From Saccharopolyspora erythraea (GTDB lineage Bacteria > Actinomycetota > Actinomycetes > Mycobacteriales > Pseudonocardiaceae): a stretch of DNA of 64,000 nucleotides. This document shows, piece by piece, positions 30,892 to 40,081 of the stretch (its first letter is position 1; each line of letters starts with the position of its first letter). The notes beneath the pieces are model-generated. The model did no database searches, was not told where the DNA came from, and saw nothing but the letters and a program-made list of their open reading frames with translations. The position numbers and the translations under genes were made by a program. The stretch covers positions 1,488,001-1,552,000 of the forward strand of contig NZ_CP054839.1 of the NCBI RefSeq assembly GCF_018141105.1. Reading direction: 5' to 3'.

Positions 30892-33762
30892 GTGTCCCCC
30901 ACCCCCCGGCGCCGCAAGGGCCTCGTCCTTGCGGCAGTGACCCTTATCGCCCTTCTCGGGCTCGGCGTCTTCCTGCTCTCCGGCGGCGAGCGGCGGACGG
31001 CGGCGTCCGAGCCCGCGCCGCCGCGCGAGGCCCTGCTCGACGTCGTCGACGGACCCGGGGGCGGCGAGAGGGTCCAGATCGATCTCACGCTCTACGCGCC
31101 TGCCGAGACGCCGGCGCCGGCGGTGCTGCTCTCGCACGGCTTCGGAGGGGACAAGAACAGCGTCGCGCAGGAGGCGAGGGAGCTCGCGGCGCGCGGGTTC
31201 ACCGTGCTGACCTACTCGTCGCGCGGTTTCGGCGCCAGCACCGGCCGCATCGCGCTGAACGCACCGGAGTACGAGGTCGCCGACGCCCGGCAACTGCTGG
31301 ACTGGCTCGCCCGCCAGCCCGAGGTGCTGCGCGACCAAGAGGGCGACCCGCGTGTCGGGGTCACCGGCTCGTCCTACGGCGGTGCGCTGAGCCTGCTGCT
31401 GGCCGGGTCAGATCCCCGGGTGGACGTCACCGCACCGGTGATGACCTACAACGACCTCGGCCAGGCGCTGATGCCCAACACCGCCTCGGCCGCCCCGATC
31501 CCCGACGACACGCCCGCCCGCGGCTCCTACGGCGAGCACGGCGTGTTCAAGGAGGGGTGGGCCGGACTGCTGTTCTCGGCAGGCAGCCGGACGGCGCCCG
31601 CGGGCAAGCCCGGCGGTCCCGCCGAGCCGACCCGGACGGGCCACCCCCCGGTTTCCGGGCCGACCGAAGGGTCCGCCGGTCCGTCTCCGCTGACGTGCGG
31701 GAACTTCACGCCGGAGGTCTGCGCCGCCTACAACGAGGTCTCGCAGACCGGCCGGGCCGGTCCGCAGACGCTGGCCCTGCTCGACGCCGTCTCGCCCAAG
31801 AGCGTCACCCGCGACATCAAGGCTCCGACGATGCTGGTGCAGGGCGAGCGCGACACCCTGTTCGGTCTGGACCAGGCCGATGCCAACGCCCGCGAGATCG
31901 CCGAAGCGGGCACCAAGGTCAAGGTCGTCTGGTACGCCGGTGGCCACGACGGCGAGCCGCCGGGTCCGGCCGTGCGCGCCCGGATCGCCGACTGGTTCGC
32001 CTTCCACCTCGGGGTGAGCAGCCCGGGGGAGCCGGGCATGCCGCCGGAGACGGTCCCCGACCCGGGCACCGTGTTCGAGTACGACATCACCGGCAACCCC
32101 CGCCGCAACGGCGAGGTCCCGGTGCGCACGGTCGCCGCGCCCGAGTACCCGGGCGTGCGGTCGGAGCGCAGTCCGCGTTTCGCGCTGCCGCTGCGCGGTG
32201 AGGCGCAGCCGGTGATCAACCCGCCCGGCGGCAGCCCGTCGTCGACCAGTTCGCTGCCGGGGGCCGGGGACGTCGAGGACGCCGCGAGCGCGCTCGGCCG
32301 GACGCTGGCCGCGGACCTGCCGGGCCAGGCAGCGGTGTTCCGCACCGACCCCGCCCGGACGCGCACGATGATCTCCGGGGTGCCGCAGACGCGGATCTCG
32401 GTGGCGGCGGTCCCCGGGCAGCCCAGCACCGGCGAGGCCGTGCTGTTCGCCAAGCTCTACGACATCAACCCGGAAGGCGAGCGCACGCTGCTCGGCAACG
32501 GGGTGTCGCCGATGCGCGTCACGGGCCTCTCACCCGACGGCACCGAGCGCGAGGTCGACGTGGCTCTGCCCGGCGTGGTCCGGTCGCTGGAGCCGGGCCA
32601 TCACCTCGAGCTCGCCGTCGCCACCACCGACTGGGCCTACGCCACGCCCGCCGAGCCCGCGGTGCACCGCATCGCGCTGGCCGGCGCGAAGCAGCTGTCG
32701 GTGCCGTCGGTGCGGGGCACGACGATCAACGAGGCCGGGGTGCCGGTGCTGCCGCTGATCGGCATCGCCGGGATCGTGGTCGTGGGCCTGCTGGCGTGGG
32801 TGGTCACCCGCGTGCGCCGCAGGCACGTGCCCGACGTCGACCCGGGGCTGGCCGGGACACCGCTGGTGATCGGCGGCCTGACCAAGCAGTACTCGGACAA
32901 GGTGACCGCGGTCAGCGACCTGTCGATGCGGGTCGAGAGCGGGCAGATCGTCGGTCTGCTGGGAGCCAACGGCGCGGGCAAGAGCACCACGCTGCGGATG
33001 CTGCTGGGGCTGCTGCGGCCCACCGCGGGCGAGGTCCGGCTGTTCGGGCACCGGCTGGTGCCGGGCGCTCCGGTGCTGTCGCGGGTCGGGTCGCTGGTGG
33101 AGACGCCGGGCTTCCTGCCGCACCTGTCCGGCACCGAGAACCTCAAGTACTACTGGGCGGCGACCGGGCGGCCGATGCTGCAGGCGCGCTTCGACGAGGT
33201 GCTGCGGATCGCCAGCCTGGGGCCTACCGCGGACCGGGCGGTGCGCACCTACAGCCAGGGCATGAAGCAGCGGCTGGCGATCGCGCAGGCCATGCTCGGC
33301 CTGCCGGAGCTGCTGATCCTCGACGAGCCGACCAACGGCCTGGACCCGCCGCAGATCCACCAGATGCGCGAGATCCTGCGGCGCTACGCCGCGACCGGGC
33401 GTTCGGTGCTGCTGTCCAGCCACCTGCTCTCGGAGGTCGAGCGGACCTGCACGCACGTGGTGCTGATGCAGCGCGGCGAGCTGGTCAGCGCGGGCCCGGT
33501 GGAGGAGATCATCGCCGTCGACGGCGAGGTGAGCTTCCGGGTCGACGCGCCGGAGACGGCGGTGCGCACGCTGCGGTCGATCGAGGGGCTGGGCGAGGTG
33601 ACCGCCGACGGCGAGGTGGTGCACGCCGATCTCGGCGGGCACAGCGCCGGGATCGCGGTGAACGCGCTGGTGGCCGCCGGGGTGATGGTCAGCCAGGTCG
33701 GGCCGCGCCGCAGGCTCGAGGACGCCTTCCTGCAACTGGTCGGAGAGGACGCGCGCGGATGA
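30892..33762 (+). CDS. Membrane-anchored alpha/beta hydrolase fused to an ABC transporter ATPase
   Basis: About 956 residues. Order: a hydrophobic anchor (about residues 8-28); an alpha/beta hydrolase with LLSHGFGGD, nucleophile elbow GSSYGG, Asp in QGERDTLFGL and His in GGHDGE; and a beta-rich domain like the C-terminal part of X-prolyl peptidases. A second membrane helix follows (LIGIAGIVVVGLLAWVV), then an ABC ATPase with Walker A GANGAGKST, signature YSQGMKQR, Walker B LLILDEP and H-loop SSHLL. Two membrane spans would put the hydrolase outside and the ATPase inside. GTG 30892 is the likely start; the frame is open upstream to 30709. Its stop overlaps a permease gene. The transported substrate is unknown. 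Confidence 0.9.
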   Translation: MSPTPRRRKGLVLAAVTLIALLGLGVFLLSGGERRTAASEPAPPREALLDVVDGPGGGERVQIDLTLYAPAETPAPAVLLSHGFGGDKNSVAQEARELAARGFTVLTYSSRGFGASTGRIALNAPEYEVADARQLLDWLARQPEVLRDQEGDPRVGVTGSSYGGALSLLLAGSDPRVDVTAPVMTYNDLGQALMPNTASAAPIPDDTPARGSYGEHGVFKEGWAGLLFSAGSRTAPAGKPGGPAEPTRTGHPPVSGPTEGSAGPSPLTCGNFTPEVCAAYNEVSQTGRAGPQTLALLDAVSPKSVTRDIKAPTMLVQGERDTLFGLDQADANAREIAEAGTKVKVVWYAGGHDGEPPGPAVRARIADWFAFHLGVSSPGEPGMPPETVPDPGTVFEYDITGNPRRNGEVPVRTVAAPEYPGVRSERSPRFALPLRGEAQPVINPPGGSPSSTSSLPGAGDVEDAASALGRTLAADLPGQAAVFRTDPARTRTMISGVPQTRISVAAVPGQPSTGEAVLFAKLYDINPEGERTLLGNGVSPMRVTGLSPDGTEREVDVALPGVVRSLEPGHHLELAVATTDWAYATPAEPAVHRIALAGAKQLSVPSVRGTTINEAGVPVLPLIGIAGIVVVGLLAWVVTRVRRRHVPDVDPGLAGTPLVIGGLTKQYSDKVTAVSDLSMRVESGQIVGLLGANGAGKSTTLRMLLGLLRPTAGEVRLFGHRLVPGAPVLSRVGSLVETPGFLPHLSGTENLKYYWAATGRPMLQARFDEVLRIASLGPTADRAVRTYSQGMKQRLAIAQAMLGLPELLILDEPTNGLDPPQIHQMREILRRYAATGRSVLLSSHLLSEVERTCTHVVLMQRGELVSAGPVEEIIAVDGEVSFRVDAPETAVRTLRSIEGLGEVTADGEVVHADLGGHSAGIAVNALVAAGVMVSQVGPRRRLEDAFLQLVGEDARG

Positions 33763-34658
33763 CCGACTCGGAGCCGGAGACCAGGGTCGTCAAGGCCGGC
33801 CCGCGCCGACCCTGCCAGCCCGACGGTGGGATCGAGGGCTACCGGGCGACCCGCACGCTGCCGCTGCGGGTGGAGCTGGCGCGCCAGCTGCGCCGCCGCC
33901 GCACCCTGCTCGCGCTGGGGTTCCTGGCGGTGCTGCCCCTGCTGCTCCTGCTCGCGTTCGAGCTCGGCGACGGCGGCCGGGGGCGGTCGCGCAACCTCGC
34001 CGAGCTCGCCACCTCCAGCGGGCCGAACTTCGCGATGTTCACGCTGTACGTGTCGACGAACTTCCTGCTGGTGGTGATGGTGGCGCTGTTCTTCGGCGAC
34101 ACCGTGGCCAGCGAGGCGTCGTGGGCGAGCCTGAAGTACCTGCTGGCCGCGCCGGTCCCGCGCGGCAGGCTGCTGCGGCAGAAGGCGGTGGCCGCGGCGA
34201 TCCTGTCGGCCGTCGGGCTGCTGCTGCTGGCGGCGGTGGCGGTCGCGGTCGGCGTGGCGTGGTTCGGCGCCGCGGAGATGATGGGCACCACCGGCGAAGC
34301 GGTCCCGTTCTCGGGCAGCGTCGTCCGGGTCGCGGTGGCGTGCGCCTACCTGGCGGTGCACCTGACGTGGATCGCCGGCCTGGCGCTGTGGTTGAGCGTG
34401 AGCACCGACTCCCCCCTCGGCGCGGTCGGCGGCGCGGTGCTGGTCTCGATCGTGTCGCAGATGCTCGACCAGATCACCGCGCTGGGCGACATGCGCGCCT
34501 ACCTGCCGACATACCACTCGCGGGCGTGGTCGGACCTGCTCTCGGCCGACGTCGACTGGACCGGCATGGCCAACGGCGCCTTCTCGGGCCTGGTGTACGC
34601 GACCGTCTTCCTGCTGCTTGCCTTCGGCCGCTTCGCCAAGAAGGACATCAGCAGCTAG
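33759..34658 (+). CDS. ABC-2 type transporter permease
   Basis: 299 residues, about six hydrophobic helices. A basic N terminus is followed by LLALGFLAVLPLLLLLAFE. LKYLLAAPVPRGRLLRQKAV is the loop common in ABC-2/NatB-type permeases, which sits between the second and third spans. ATG 33759-33761 overlaps the stop of the fusion gene (ATGA). With the fused ATPase it would make a complete exporter. The substrate may be a peptide, lipid or drug. The fused extracellular hydrolase suggests a product processed during or after export; inference only. Confidence 0.9.
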   Translation: MTDSEPETRVVKAGPRRPCQPDGGIEGYRATRTLPLRVELARQLRRRRTLLALGFLAVLPLLLLLAFELGDGGRGRSRNLAELATSSGPNFAMFTLYVSTNFLLVVMVALFFGDTVASEASWASLKYLLAAPVPRGRLLRQKAVAAAILSAVGLLLLAAVAVAVGVAWFGAAEMMGTTGEAVPFSGSVVRVAVACAYLAVHLTWIAGLALWLSVSTDSPLGAVGGAVLVSIVSQMLDQITALGDMRAYLPTYHSRAWSDLLSADVDWTGMANGAFSGLVYATVFLLLAFGRFAKKDISS

Positions 34659-34821
34659 CGCGGGCCGCTCGGTCTTGGTGCTCACCGCGGCCGCCTCGTC
34701 GCCCCTGCACCCGTTCGGGCTCTGCCCGCCACACGGTTCGCCGAACGTTCACTCGGACGACCGGCGATCGACCGGGGCGTCGTTCAGTAGGGTCGGTGAT
34801 CGATCGAGAGGTGGGGCGGCC

Positions 34822-35529
34822 ATGCACTTCCGTTGTCTCCTCGCGGGCGTTCTGTGCCTGCCCGTCGTGGTGTTGGCCGGATGCACCGTCGCGGCGCAGG
34901 ACACCTCGCCGCCCCAGGTCGCCGTTCCGCCCGAGGCCGGCGGTCCGCCGTCCCAGACCGACTCCCCGCCGTCCGATGCCTCCCCGCCCGGAATCCCCGA
35001 TGCCTCCACCGCCAAGAGCTGGCTCGCCGAACTGACCGTGGCCCCCGAGGGCTCCATGGACGGCTACGACCGCGAGAAGTTCCCGCACTGGAGCGAGGGC
35101 GCCGAGAACTGCGACACCCGCGAGGCCGTGCTCAAGCGCGACGGCGAGAACGTCCAGACCGGCTCCGACTGCTACCCCACCTCCGGCACCTGGAACAGCC
35201 CCTACGACGGCGGCAGCTGGACCAAACCCAGCGACGTCGACATCGACCACGTCGTCCCGCTGGCCGCCGCCTGGCGCTCCGGCGCCGCCCAGTGGACCCA
35301 GCAGCAGCGCGAAGCCTTCGCCAACGACCTCGAAAGCCCGCAGCTCATCGCCGTCACCGACAACATCAACCAGGAGAAGGGCGACCAGACGCCCGACCAG
35401 TGGATGCCGTCCAAGACCGACTACCACTGCACCTACGCCTCGATGTGGGTGGCCTCCAAGCACAAGTACAAGCTCACCATCACCGACGCCGAGAAGGGCG
35501 CCCTCAACACCGCCCTCGGCACCTGCTGA
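34822..35529 (+). CDS. Secreted lipoprotein with HNH (DUF1524-like) nuclease domain
   Basis: 235 residues. Signal peptide with lipobox LAGC (Cys at residue 21), then a Pro/Ser/Asp-rich linker. The C-terminal domain has the HNH-type motif VDIDHVVPLAAAW and later NQEKGDQTPDQW. Cysteines in ENCDT, SDCYPT, YHCTY and the final GTC could form disulfides, as expected outside the cell. Such HNH lipoproteins are widespread in actinobacteria, where they may degrade extracellular DNA for nutrition or take part in uptake. Nuclease activity is inferred. It is separated by 163 bases from the permease gene and followed by a hairpin. Confidence 0.88.
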   Translation: MHFRCLLAGVLCLPVVVLAGCTVAAQDTSPPQVAVPPEAGGPPSQTDSPPSDASPPGIPDASTAKSWLAELTVAPEGSMDGYDREKFPHWSEGAENCDTREAVLKRDGENVQTGSDCYPTSGTWNSPYDGGSWTKPSDVDIDHVVPLAAAWRSGAAQWTQQQREAFANDLESPQLIAVTDNINQEKGDQTPDQWMPSKTDYHCTYASMWVASKHKYKLTITDAEKGALNTALGTC

Positions 35530-35542
35530 AACCCGAGAAGCG

Positions 35543-35577
35543 CCCCCGAACGCACAAGACCGTCACCGCATCGGGGG
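35543..35577 (+). terminator. Hairpin after the nuclease-like lipoprotein
   Basis: CCCCCGA (35543-35549) pairs with TCGGGGG (35571-35577) with a 21-base loop, 14 bases after the stop. It is a weak-to-moderate terminator candidate with no T run. Confidence 0.45.
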
Positions 35578-35650
35578 TGCAACGGGTCCGCGCAGCGGAC
35601 CGATCAACACATCGTCGAATGATCGCAGCCCACCGGGGAGGTCCCTCCCG

Positions 35651-36874
35651 ATGCGCAACATCGTCATCGTCGGTGCCGGCCAGGCCGGGCTCCAGCTCGG
35701 CGTCGGCCTGCTGGACGCCGGTCACCGCGTCACCGTCGTGTCCGACCGCACCGCCGAGCAGATCCGCGACGGGCGGGTGATGTCCAGCCAGTGCATGTTC
35801 GGCGGTGCGCTCGCCCGCGAACGCGCGCTGGGCCTGGGGTTCTGGGACGAGTCGTGCCCGCCGGTCGAAGGGATGGGCTTCAGCATCGCCGACGGTGCCG
35901 GCGGCCGGTCGGTCGACTGGATCGCGCGGCTGGACCTGCCCGCGCAGTCGGTCGACCAGCGCGTGAAGGTTCCGGCCTGGCTGCGGGAGTTCCGGCGCCG
36001 GGGCGGCGAGGTCGAGCACGCCGAGGCGACCGTGGCGGACCTGGAGGAGTACGCGCGGGAGGCCGACCTGGTCGTGGTCGCGGCGGGCAAGGGCGAGATC
36101 TCCGGGCTGTTCCCGCGCGACGAGCGCAGGTCCGCCCACGCCACACCCCAGCGCGCGCTGGCGCTGACCTACGTCCGCGGCATGCGTCCCGTGCCGGAGC
36201 ACTCGGCGGTCTCCTTCAACGTGATACCCGGCGTCGGCGAGTACTTCGCGATGCCCGCTCTGACCACGAGCGGCCCCTGCGACATCATGGTCTTCGAGGG
36301 CGTGCCCGGCGGGCCCATGGACTGCTGGGGCGACGTGCGGACCCCGGCCGAGCACCTGGCCAGGTCGAAGTGGGTGCTCGACACGTTCGCGCCGTGGGAG
36401 GGCGAGCGCTCGCGGGACGTGTCGCTGACCGATGACGGCGGAGTCCTCGCGGGACGCTTCGCACCCACCGTGCGGCACCCCGTAGGAGTCCTGCCCTCCG
36501 GAGCGGTCGTGCTGGGCATGGCCGACGTCGTGGTGCTCAACGACCCGATCACCGGGCAGGGTTCGAACAACGCGAGCAAGTGCGCGGCCTCGTACCTGGC
36601 GAGCATCACCGCGCACGGCGACCGGCCGTTCGACGCGGAGTTCATGCGCGGCGCCTTCGAGCTGTACTGGGACTACGCGCGCTTCCCCACCGGCTGGACC
36701 AACGCGCTGCTGGCCCCTCCCCCGCCGCACGTGCTCGAACTCCTCGCCGCCGCACAGGAAAACCCGCGGGTCGCGCGGCGCTTCGTCAACGGTTTCGACG
36801 AACCGCGCGATTTCTTCCTCTGGTTCATGGATCCGACCGTAGCCGCCGACTACCTCGCCGAGGTCCGTTCCTGA
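35651..36874 (+). CDS. Styrene/indole monooxygenase-like FAD oxidoreductase (StyA-like)
   Basis: 407 residues. The N-terminal FAD motif is VGAGQAGLQLG (residues 7-17). The length, VVVAAGKGEISGLFPRDE, LALTYVRGM and the C-terminal GQGSNNASKCAASY (FAD-pyrophosphate loop) fit the StyA/SmoA group, which uses reduced FAD supplied by a separate reductase (StyB) to epoxidise styrene or indole. No reductase gene is adjacent, so it would depend on one elsewhere. The substrate is unknown. Neighbours are the HNH lipoprotein upstream and a LysR regulator downstream on the same strand. Confidence 0.87.
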   Translation: MRNIVIVGAGQAGLQLGVGLLDAGHRVTVVSDRTAEQIRDGRVMSSQCMFGGALARERALGLGFWDESCPPVEGMGFSIADGAGGRSVDWIARLDLPAQSVDQRVKVPAWLREFRRRGGEVEHAEATVADLEEYAREADLVVVAAGKGEISGLFPRDERRSAHATPQRALALTYVRGMRPVPEHSAVSFNVIPGVGEYFAMPALTTSGPCDIMVFEGVPGGPMDCWGDVRTPAEHLARSKWVLDTFAPWEGERSRDVSLTDDGGVLAGRFAPTVRHPVGVLPSGAVVLGMADVVVLNDPITGQGSNNASKCAASYLASITAHGDRPFDAEFMRGAFELYWDYARFPTGWTNALLAPPPPHVLELLAAAQENPRVARRFVNGFDEPRDFFLWFMDPTVAADYLAEVRS

Positions 36875-37039
36875 CCGCCACCGACAGCGGCGCTGTCGTC
36901 GCGCACGGCCACCGCCCATCGCCCGGCGTACGATGAGGGCCGCGCCGGGGCCCGTGCCGGGGGGACGAACGAGCGCCACCGCACCGCATCCCCGCCGCGC
37001 GCCCCGCCAGTCGAGTGCCACCGAGGTCAAGAGCGCGCC

Positions 37040-37939
37040 ATGGAGATGTTCCACCTGCGGTATTTCGTGGCGGTCGCCGAGAACCTGAGTTTCTCGCGGG
37101 CCGCACGACGGCTGCACATGGCGACGTCTCCGCTCAGCAGGCGGGTCCGCGACCTCGAGCACGAGCTGGGCACCCGGCTGTTCGAACGCGACTCCCACCA
37201 CGTGCGGCTGACGCAGGCCGGCTCGGCCTTGCTGCCGATCGCCAAGGACGTGCTGGGCCGCTTCGACGACATCCCCTGGCGGCTGCGGGAGAAGACGAGC
37301 TCCGCGCGCCCGACTGTCTACATCGGAATCCCGCCGGGACTGCACCAGCGGATGCGCGAGCGCATCAAGGAACTCGAGCGCGCCTGCGCCGAGGAGTACG
37401 TGCTCAAGCGGTGGCCCGGCGGCAGCGCCGACCTGCTGGCCGCGGTGCAGCGCGGCGAGCTGGGCATGGCGCTGGTGCACCTGCCGGTGCACGCCGAGGG
37501 TGTCAGCGTGCTCGAGGTGATGCGCGAGCCGCTGGGCGCAGTGGTGCCCGCCGCCGAGTTCGCCGGGCGGGAATCGGTGTCGCTGTCGGAGCTGGTCGAC
37601 CACACCTACGTCAGCCCCGCGCCGAGAATGGTGCCGACCTATTTCGAACAGCTCAAGGTGCGGCTGGCCGACGCCGGTATCCGCAACACCATAACGCTCA
37701 ATTCCGGCGACTACGGCGCCACCGCGGAAATCATTTCCAACGGCTCGGCCTTCTCCATCTCGATGCTCGATCCGGGCAGCAGCATGCATCGCTACCGGAC
37801 CGAGTCGAACGTGGTGCTGCCCTTCGACGACTTCGATCCCGCGCTGGCCACCGGCCTGGTGTGGCGGGCCGACCGGGCCGAGTCCGACCTGCGCACGCTG
37901 GTGGAACGGGCCGCGGAGGTCGTGCCGGACGCGGCGTGA
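37040..37939 (+). CDS. LysR-family transcriptional regulator
   Basis: 299 residues. The N-terminal winged helix is MEMFHLRYFVAVAENLSFSRAARRLHMATSPLSRRVRDLE, a textbook LysR domain. The C-terminal type-2 periplasmic-binding fold binds an inducer. It precedes the CoA-transferase operon by about 140 bases on the same strand. Many LysR genes act on a divergent neighbour, but here the likely target is the downstream operon, where a 13-bp palindrome lies at 38008-38020. Confidence 0.93.
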   Translation: MEMFHLRYFVAVAENLSFSRAARRLHMATSPLSRRVRDLEHELGTRLFERDSHHVRLTQAGSALLPIAKDVLGRFDDIPWRLREKTSSARPTVYIGIPPGLHQRMRERIKELERACAEEYVLKRWPGGSADLLAAVQRGELGMALVHLPVHAEGVSVLEVMREPLGAVVPAAEFAGRESVSLSELVDHTYVSPAPRMVPTYFEQLKVRLADAGIRNTITLNSGDYGATAEIISNGSAFSISMLDPGSSMHRYRTESNVVLPFDDFDPALATGLVWRADRAESDLRTLVERAAEVVPDAA

Positions 37940-38007
37940 CCGCTGCGGTCACGCCGCCTTTCGCGCATTGGTGTCACTGATCGATTGCGACCCCCGGGAA
38001 GTCACCA

Positions 38008-38020
38008 CTAACGTCGTTAG
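38008..38020 (+). promoter_or_regulatory. Palindrome upstream of the CoA-transferase operon
   Basis: CTAACGTCGTTAG is a perfect 13-bp palindrome with a central T. It is in a locally AT-richer stretch about 60 bases before the operon's start codon. LysR sites are usually T-N11-A with dyad symmetry; this shorter, tighter palindrome could instead suit a TetR or MarR protein encoded elsewhere. Confidence 0.55.
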
Positions 38021-38081
38021 CGAGCAAAACAAGCGCCGCGAATGCAGACGACGCGCCTTTCTCTTCGAATCAGGAGTGGTG

Positions 38082-39302
38082 ATGACCGCGCCCACGAATT
38101 CCGTGACGAGGGCCACCGGGAACAAGACGGGCCCGCTTTCGGGTGTTCGCGTCATCGACATGGCGACCGTGGTGATGGGGCCGTACGCGGCCCAGATCCT
38201 GGGCGACCTCGGCGCCGACGTGATCAAGATCGAGTCGCCGAGGGACACCGTGCGCAACGGCACGCTGCACCGCACGCCCGGCATGACCCCGCTGAACCTC
38301 GCCGTCAACCGCAACAAGCGCAGCGTCAGCCTCGACCTCAAGGACGACGATGGCCGCGCGCGGGCGCTGGAGCTCATCGGCGGGGCCGACATCCTCATCA
38401 CCAACATGCGCATCGGCGCCCTCCAGCGCCTGGGCATGGACTACGCCAGTCTCGCCGAGGCGAACCCGCGCCTGGTCTACGCCCACGCGCAGGGCTTCCG
38501 CCCCGACTCCGACCGGGCCGAGCTGGCCGCCTACGACGAGACCGTGCAGGCCGCCTCCGGGCTGCTCGACCTCGCCCAGCGCGCCGGGGACATCGGCACG
38601 CCCGCGGTGCTGCCGAGCATCTTCGCCGACAAGGTGGCCGCCCTGACCATCGTCTACTCCGCGATGGCCGCGCTGGTGCACCAGCGCGCGACCGGGCAGG
38701 GCCAGCTCGTCGAGGTCCCGATGGCCGACACGCTGCTGTCGTTCAACCTCGTCGAGCACCTGCAGGGCCAGACCTTCGAGCCCGCGATGGGCCCGACCGG
38801 TTTCCCGCAGTCGCTGATGAAGGGCCACCGGGCCCGGCCGACCAAGGACGGCCTGGCGATGATCATCCCCTACACCCCGCAGAACTGCCGCGACCTCTTC
38901 CACGCGGCCGGCCGCCCGGACCTGGCCGAGGACCCGCGGGTCAACGGCGAGTTCCTGGACGCTCGCGGCGACGGCGAGGCCATCACGGAGATGATCGAGT
39001 CGGTCACACCCGAGCTGACCACCGCGGAGTGGATCGAGGTGTGCGCCAAGCACAGCATCCCGGTCGGCCCGGTGCTGCGGCTCGACGAGGCCGCGACCGA
39101 TCCCTACGTGCGCGAGGGCGGGCTGCTCGACGTCGCCGAGCACCCCAGCGAGGGCACCTACCGCGTGATCGGCGTGCCGATGTCCTTCTCCGCCACCCCG
39201 GCCTCGGTCCGCAGGCACGCCCCGCTGCCCGGCCAGCACACCGAAGAGGTCCTGGCCGAGCTGGCCAGGCGCGCCGAGCCCGACGTCCACCAGGAGCAGT
39301 GA
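38082..39302 (+). CDS. CaiB/BaiF-type (class III) CoA-transferase
   Basis: 406 residues from ATG 38082, which has GGAG five bases upstream. The frame is open before that but unlike the family. Class III motifs: LSGVRVIDMATVVMGPYAAQILGDLGADVIKIE, then NRNKRSVSLDLK, and the catalytic Asp region. It moves CoA between carboxylic acids. As the first gene of the operon it probably activates the substrate acid without ATP. Glutarate-, carnitine- and oxalate-type substrates are known for the family. Its stop overlaps the crotonase start (TGATG). Confidence 0.92.
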   Translation: MTAPTNSVTRATGNKTGPLSGVRVIDMATVVMGPYAAQILGDLGADVIKIESPRDTVRNGTLHRTPGMTPLNLAVNRNKRSVSLDLKDDDGRARALELIGGADILITNMRIGALQRLGMDYASLAEANPRLVYAHAQGFRPDSDRAELAAYDETVQAASGLLDLAQRAGDIGTPAVLPSIFADKVAALTIVYSAMAALVHQRATGQGQLVEVPMADTLLSFNLVEHLQGQTFEPAMGPTGFPQSLMKGHRARPTKDGLAMIIPYTPQNCRDLFHAAGRPDLAEDPRVNGEFLDARGDGEAITEMIESVTPELTTAEWIEVCAKHSIPVGPVLRLDEAATDPYVREGGLLDVAEHPSEGTYRVIGVPMSFSATPASVRRHAPLPGQHTEEVLAELARRAEPDVHQEQ

Positions 39303-40081
39303 TGACGACCGCACTTCCCGACACGGCGGTGCGCACCGAGACCGTCGGCGGCGCACTCGTGATCACCATCAACCGCCCGAAGGCGCGCAACGCCGTCAAC
39401 GCCGAGGTGGCCGAGGGCATCGCCGCGGCGATCGACGAGCTGGACGCCGACCCGGCGCTGCGGGTGGGCGTGCTCACCGGCGCCGAAGGCACATTCAGCG
39501 CGGGCATGGACCTCAAGGCGGCAGCGCGCGGCGAGTCGGTCAGCGTCGCGGGCAAGGGCTTCGCCGGGATCACCGAGGCCGAAACGGCCAAGCCGCTGAT
39601 CGCGGCGGTGGAGGGCTTCGCCTTCGGCGGCGGTTTCGAGCTGGCGCTTGCCTGCGACCTCGTCGTCGCCGCCGACACCGCGCGCTTCGCGCTGCCGGAG
39701 GTCAAGCGGGGCCTGATCGCGGGCGGTGGCGGAGTGATCCGGCTGCCGAAGCGGATTCCGCACCACGTCGCGATGGAACTGCTGCTGACCGGGCGCACGA
39801 TCACCGCCGAGCGCGCCCACGCGCTGGGGCTGGCCAACGACGTGGTACCGGAGGGCACCGCGCTGGACGCCGCACTCGCGGTGGCCGACGAGCTGAGCCG
39901 CAACGCGCCGCTGGCGCTGTCGGCGGTCAAGCGAATCGTCCGCGAGGCCGGGGCCGCGCCCGAGCAGGAGGCGTTCGCCAAGCAGCACAAGGAGATCGCG
40001 GCACTGGTGCGTTCGGAGGACTTCGCCGAGGGCGTCCGCGCGTTCGGTGAGAAGCGGAGTCCGGAATGGACGGGGCGCTGA
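39302..40081 (+). CDS. Enoyl-CoA hydratase/isomerase (crotonase family)
   Basis: 259 residues. Crotonase motifs: ITINRPKARNAVN, the oxyanion loop FSAGMDLKA, and GFAFGGGFELALACDLVVAA with Glu in GGFELA. ALPEVKRGLIAGGGG supplies the second usual Glu region (PEVKRG). It hydrates an enoyl-CoA. The gene is coupled at both ends by TGATG overlaps. In this operon it would act after the dehydrogenase at 41778 and before the 3-hydroxyacyl-CoA dehydrogenase at 40818. Confidence 0.92.
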   Translation: MTTALPDTAVRTETVGGALVITINRPKARNAVNAEVAEGIAAAIDELDADPALRVGVLTGAEGTFSAGMDLKAAARGESVSVAGKGFAGITEAETAKPLIAAVEGFAFGGGFELALACDLVVAADTARFALPEVKRGLIAGGGGVIRLPKRIPHHVAMELLLTGRTITAERAHALGLANDVVPEGTALDAALAVADELSRNAPLALSAVKRIVREAGAAPEQEAFAKQHKEIAALVRSEDFAEGVRAFGEKRSPEWTGR

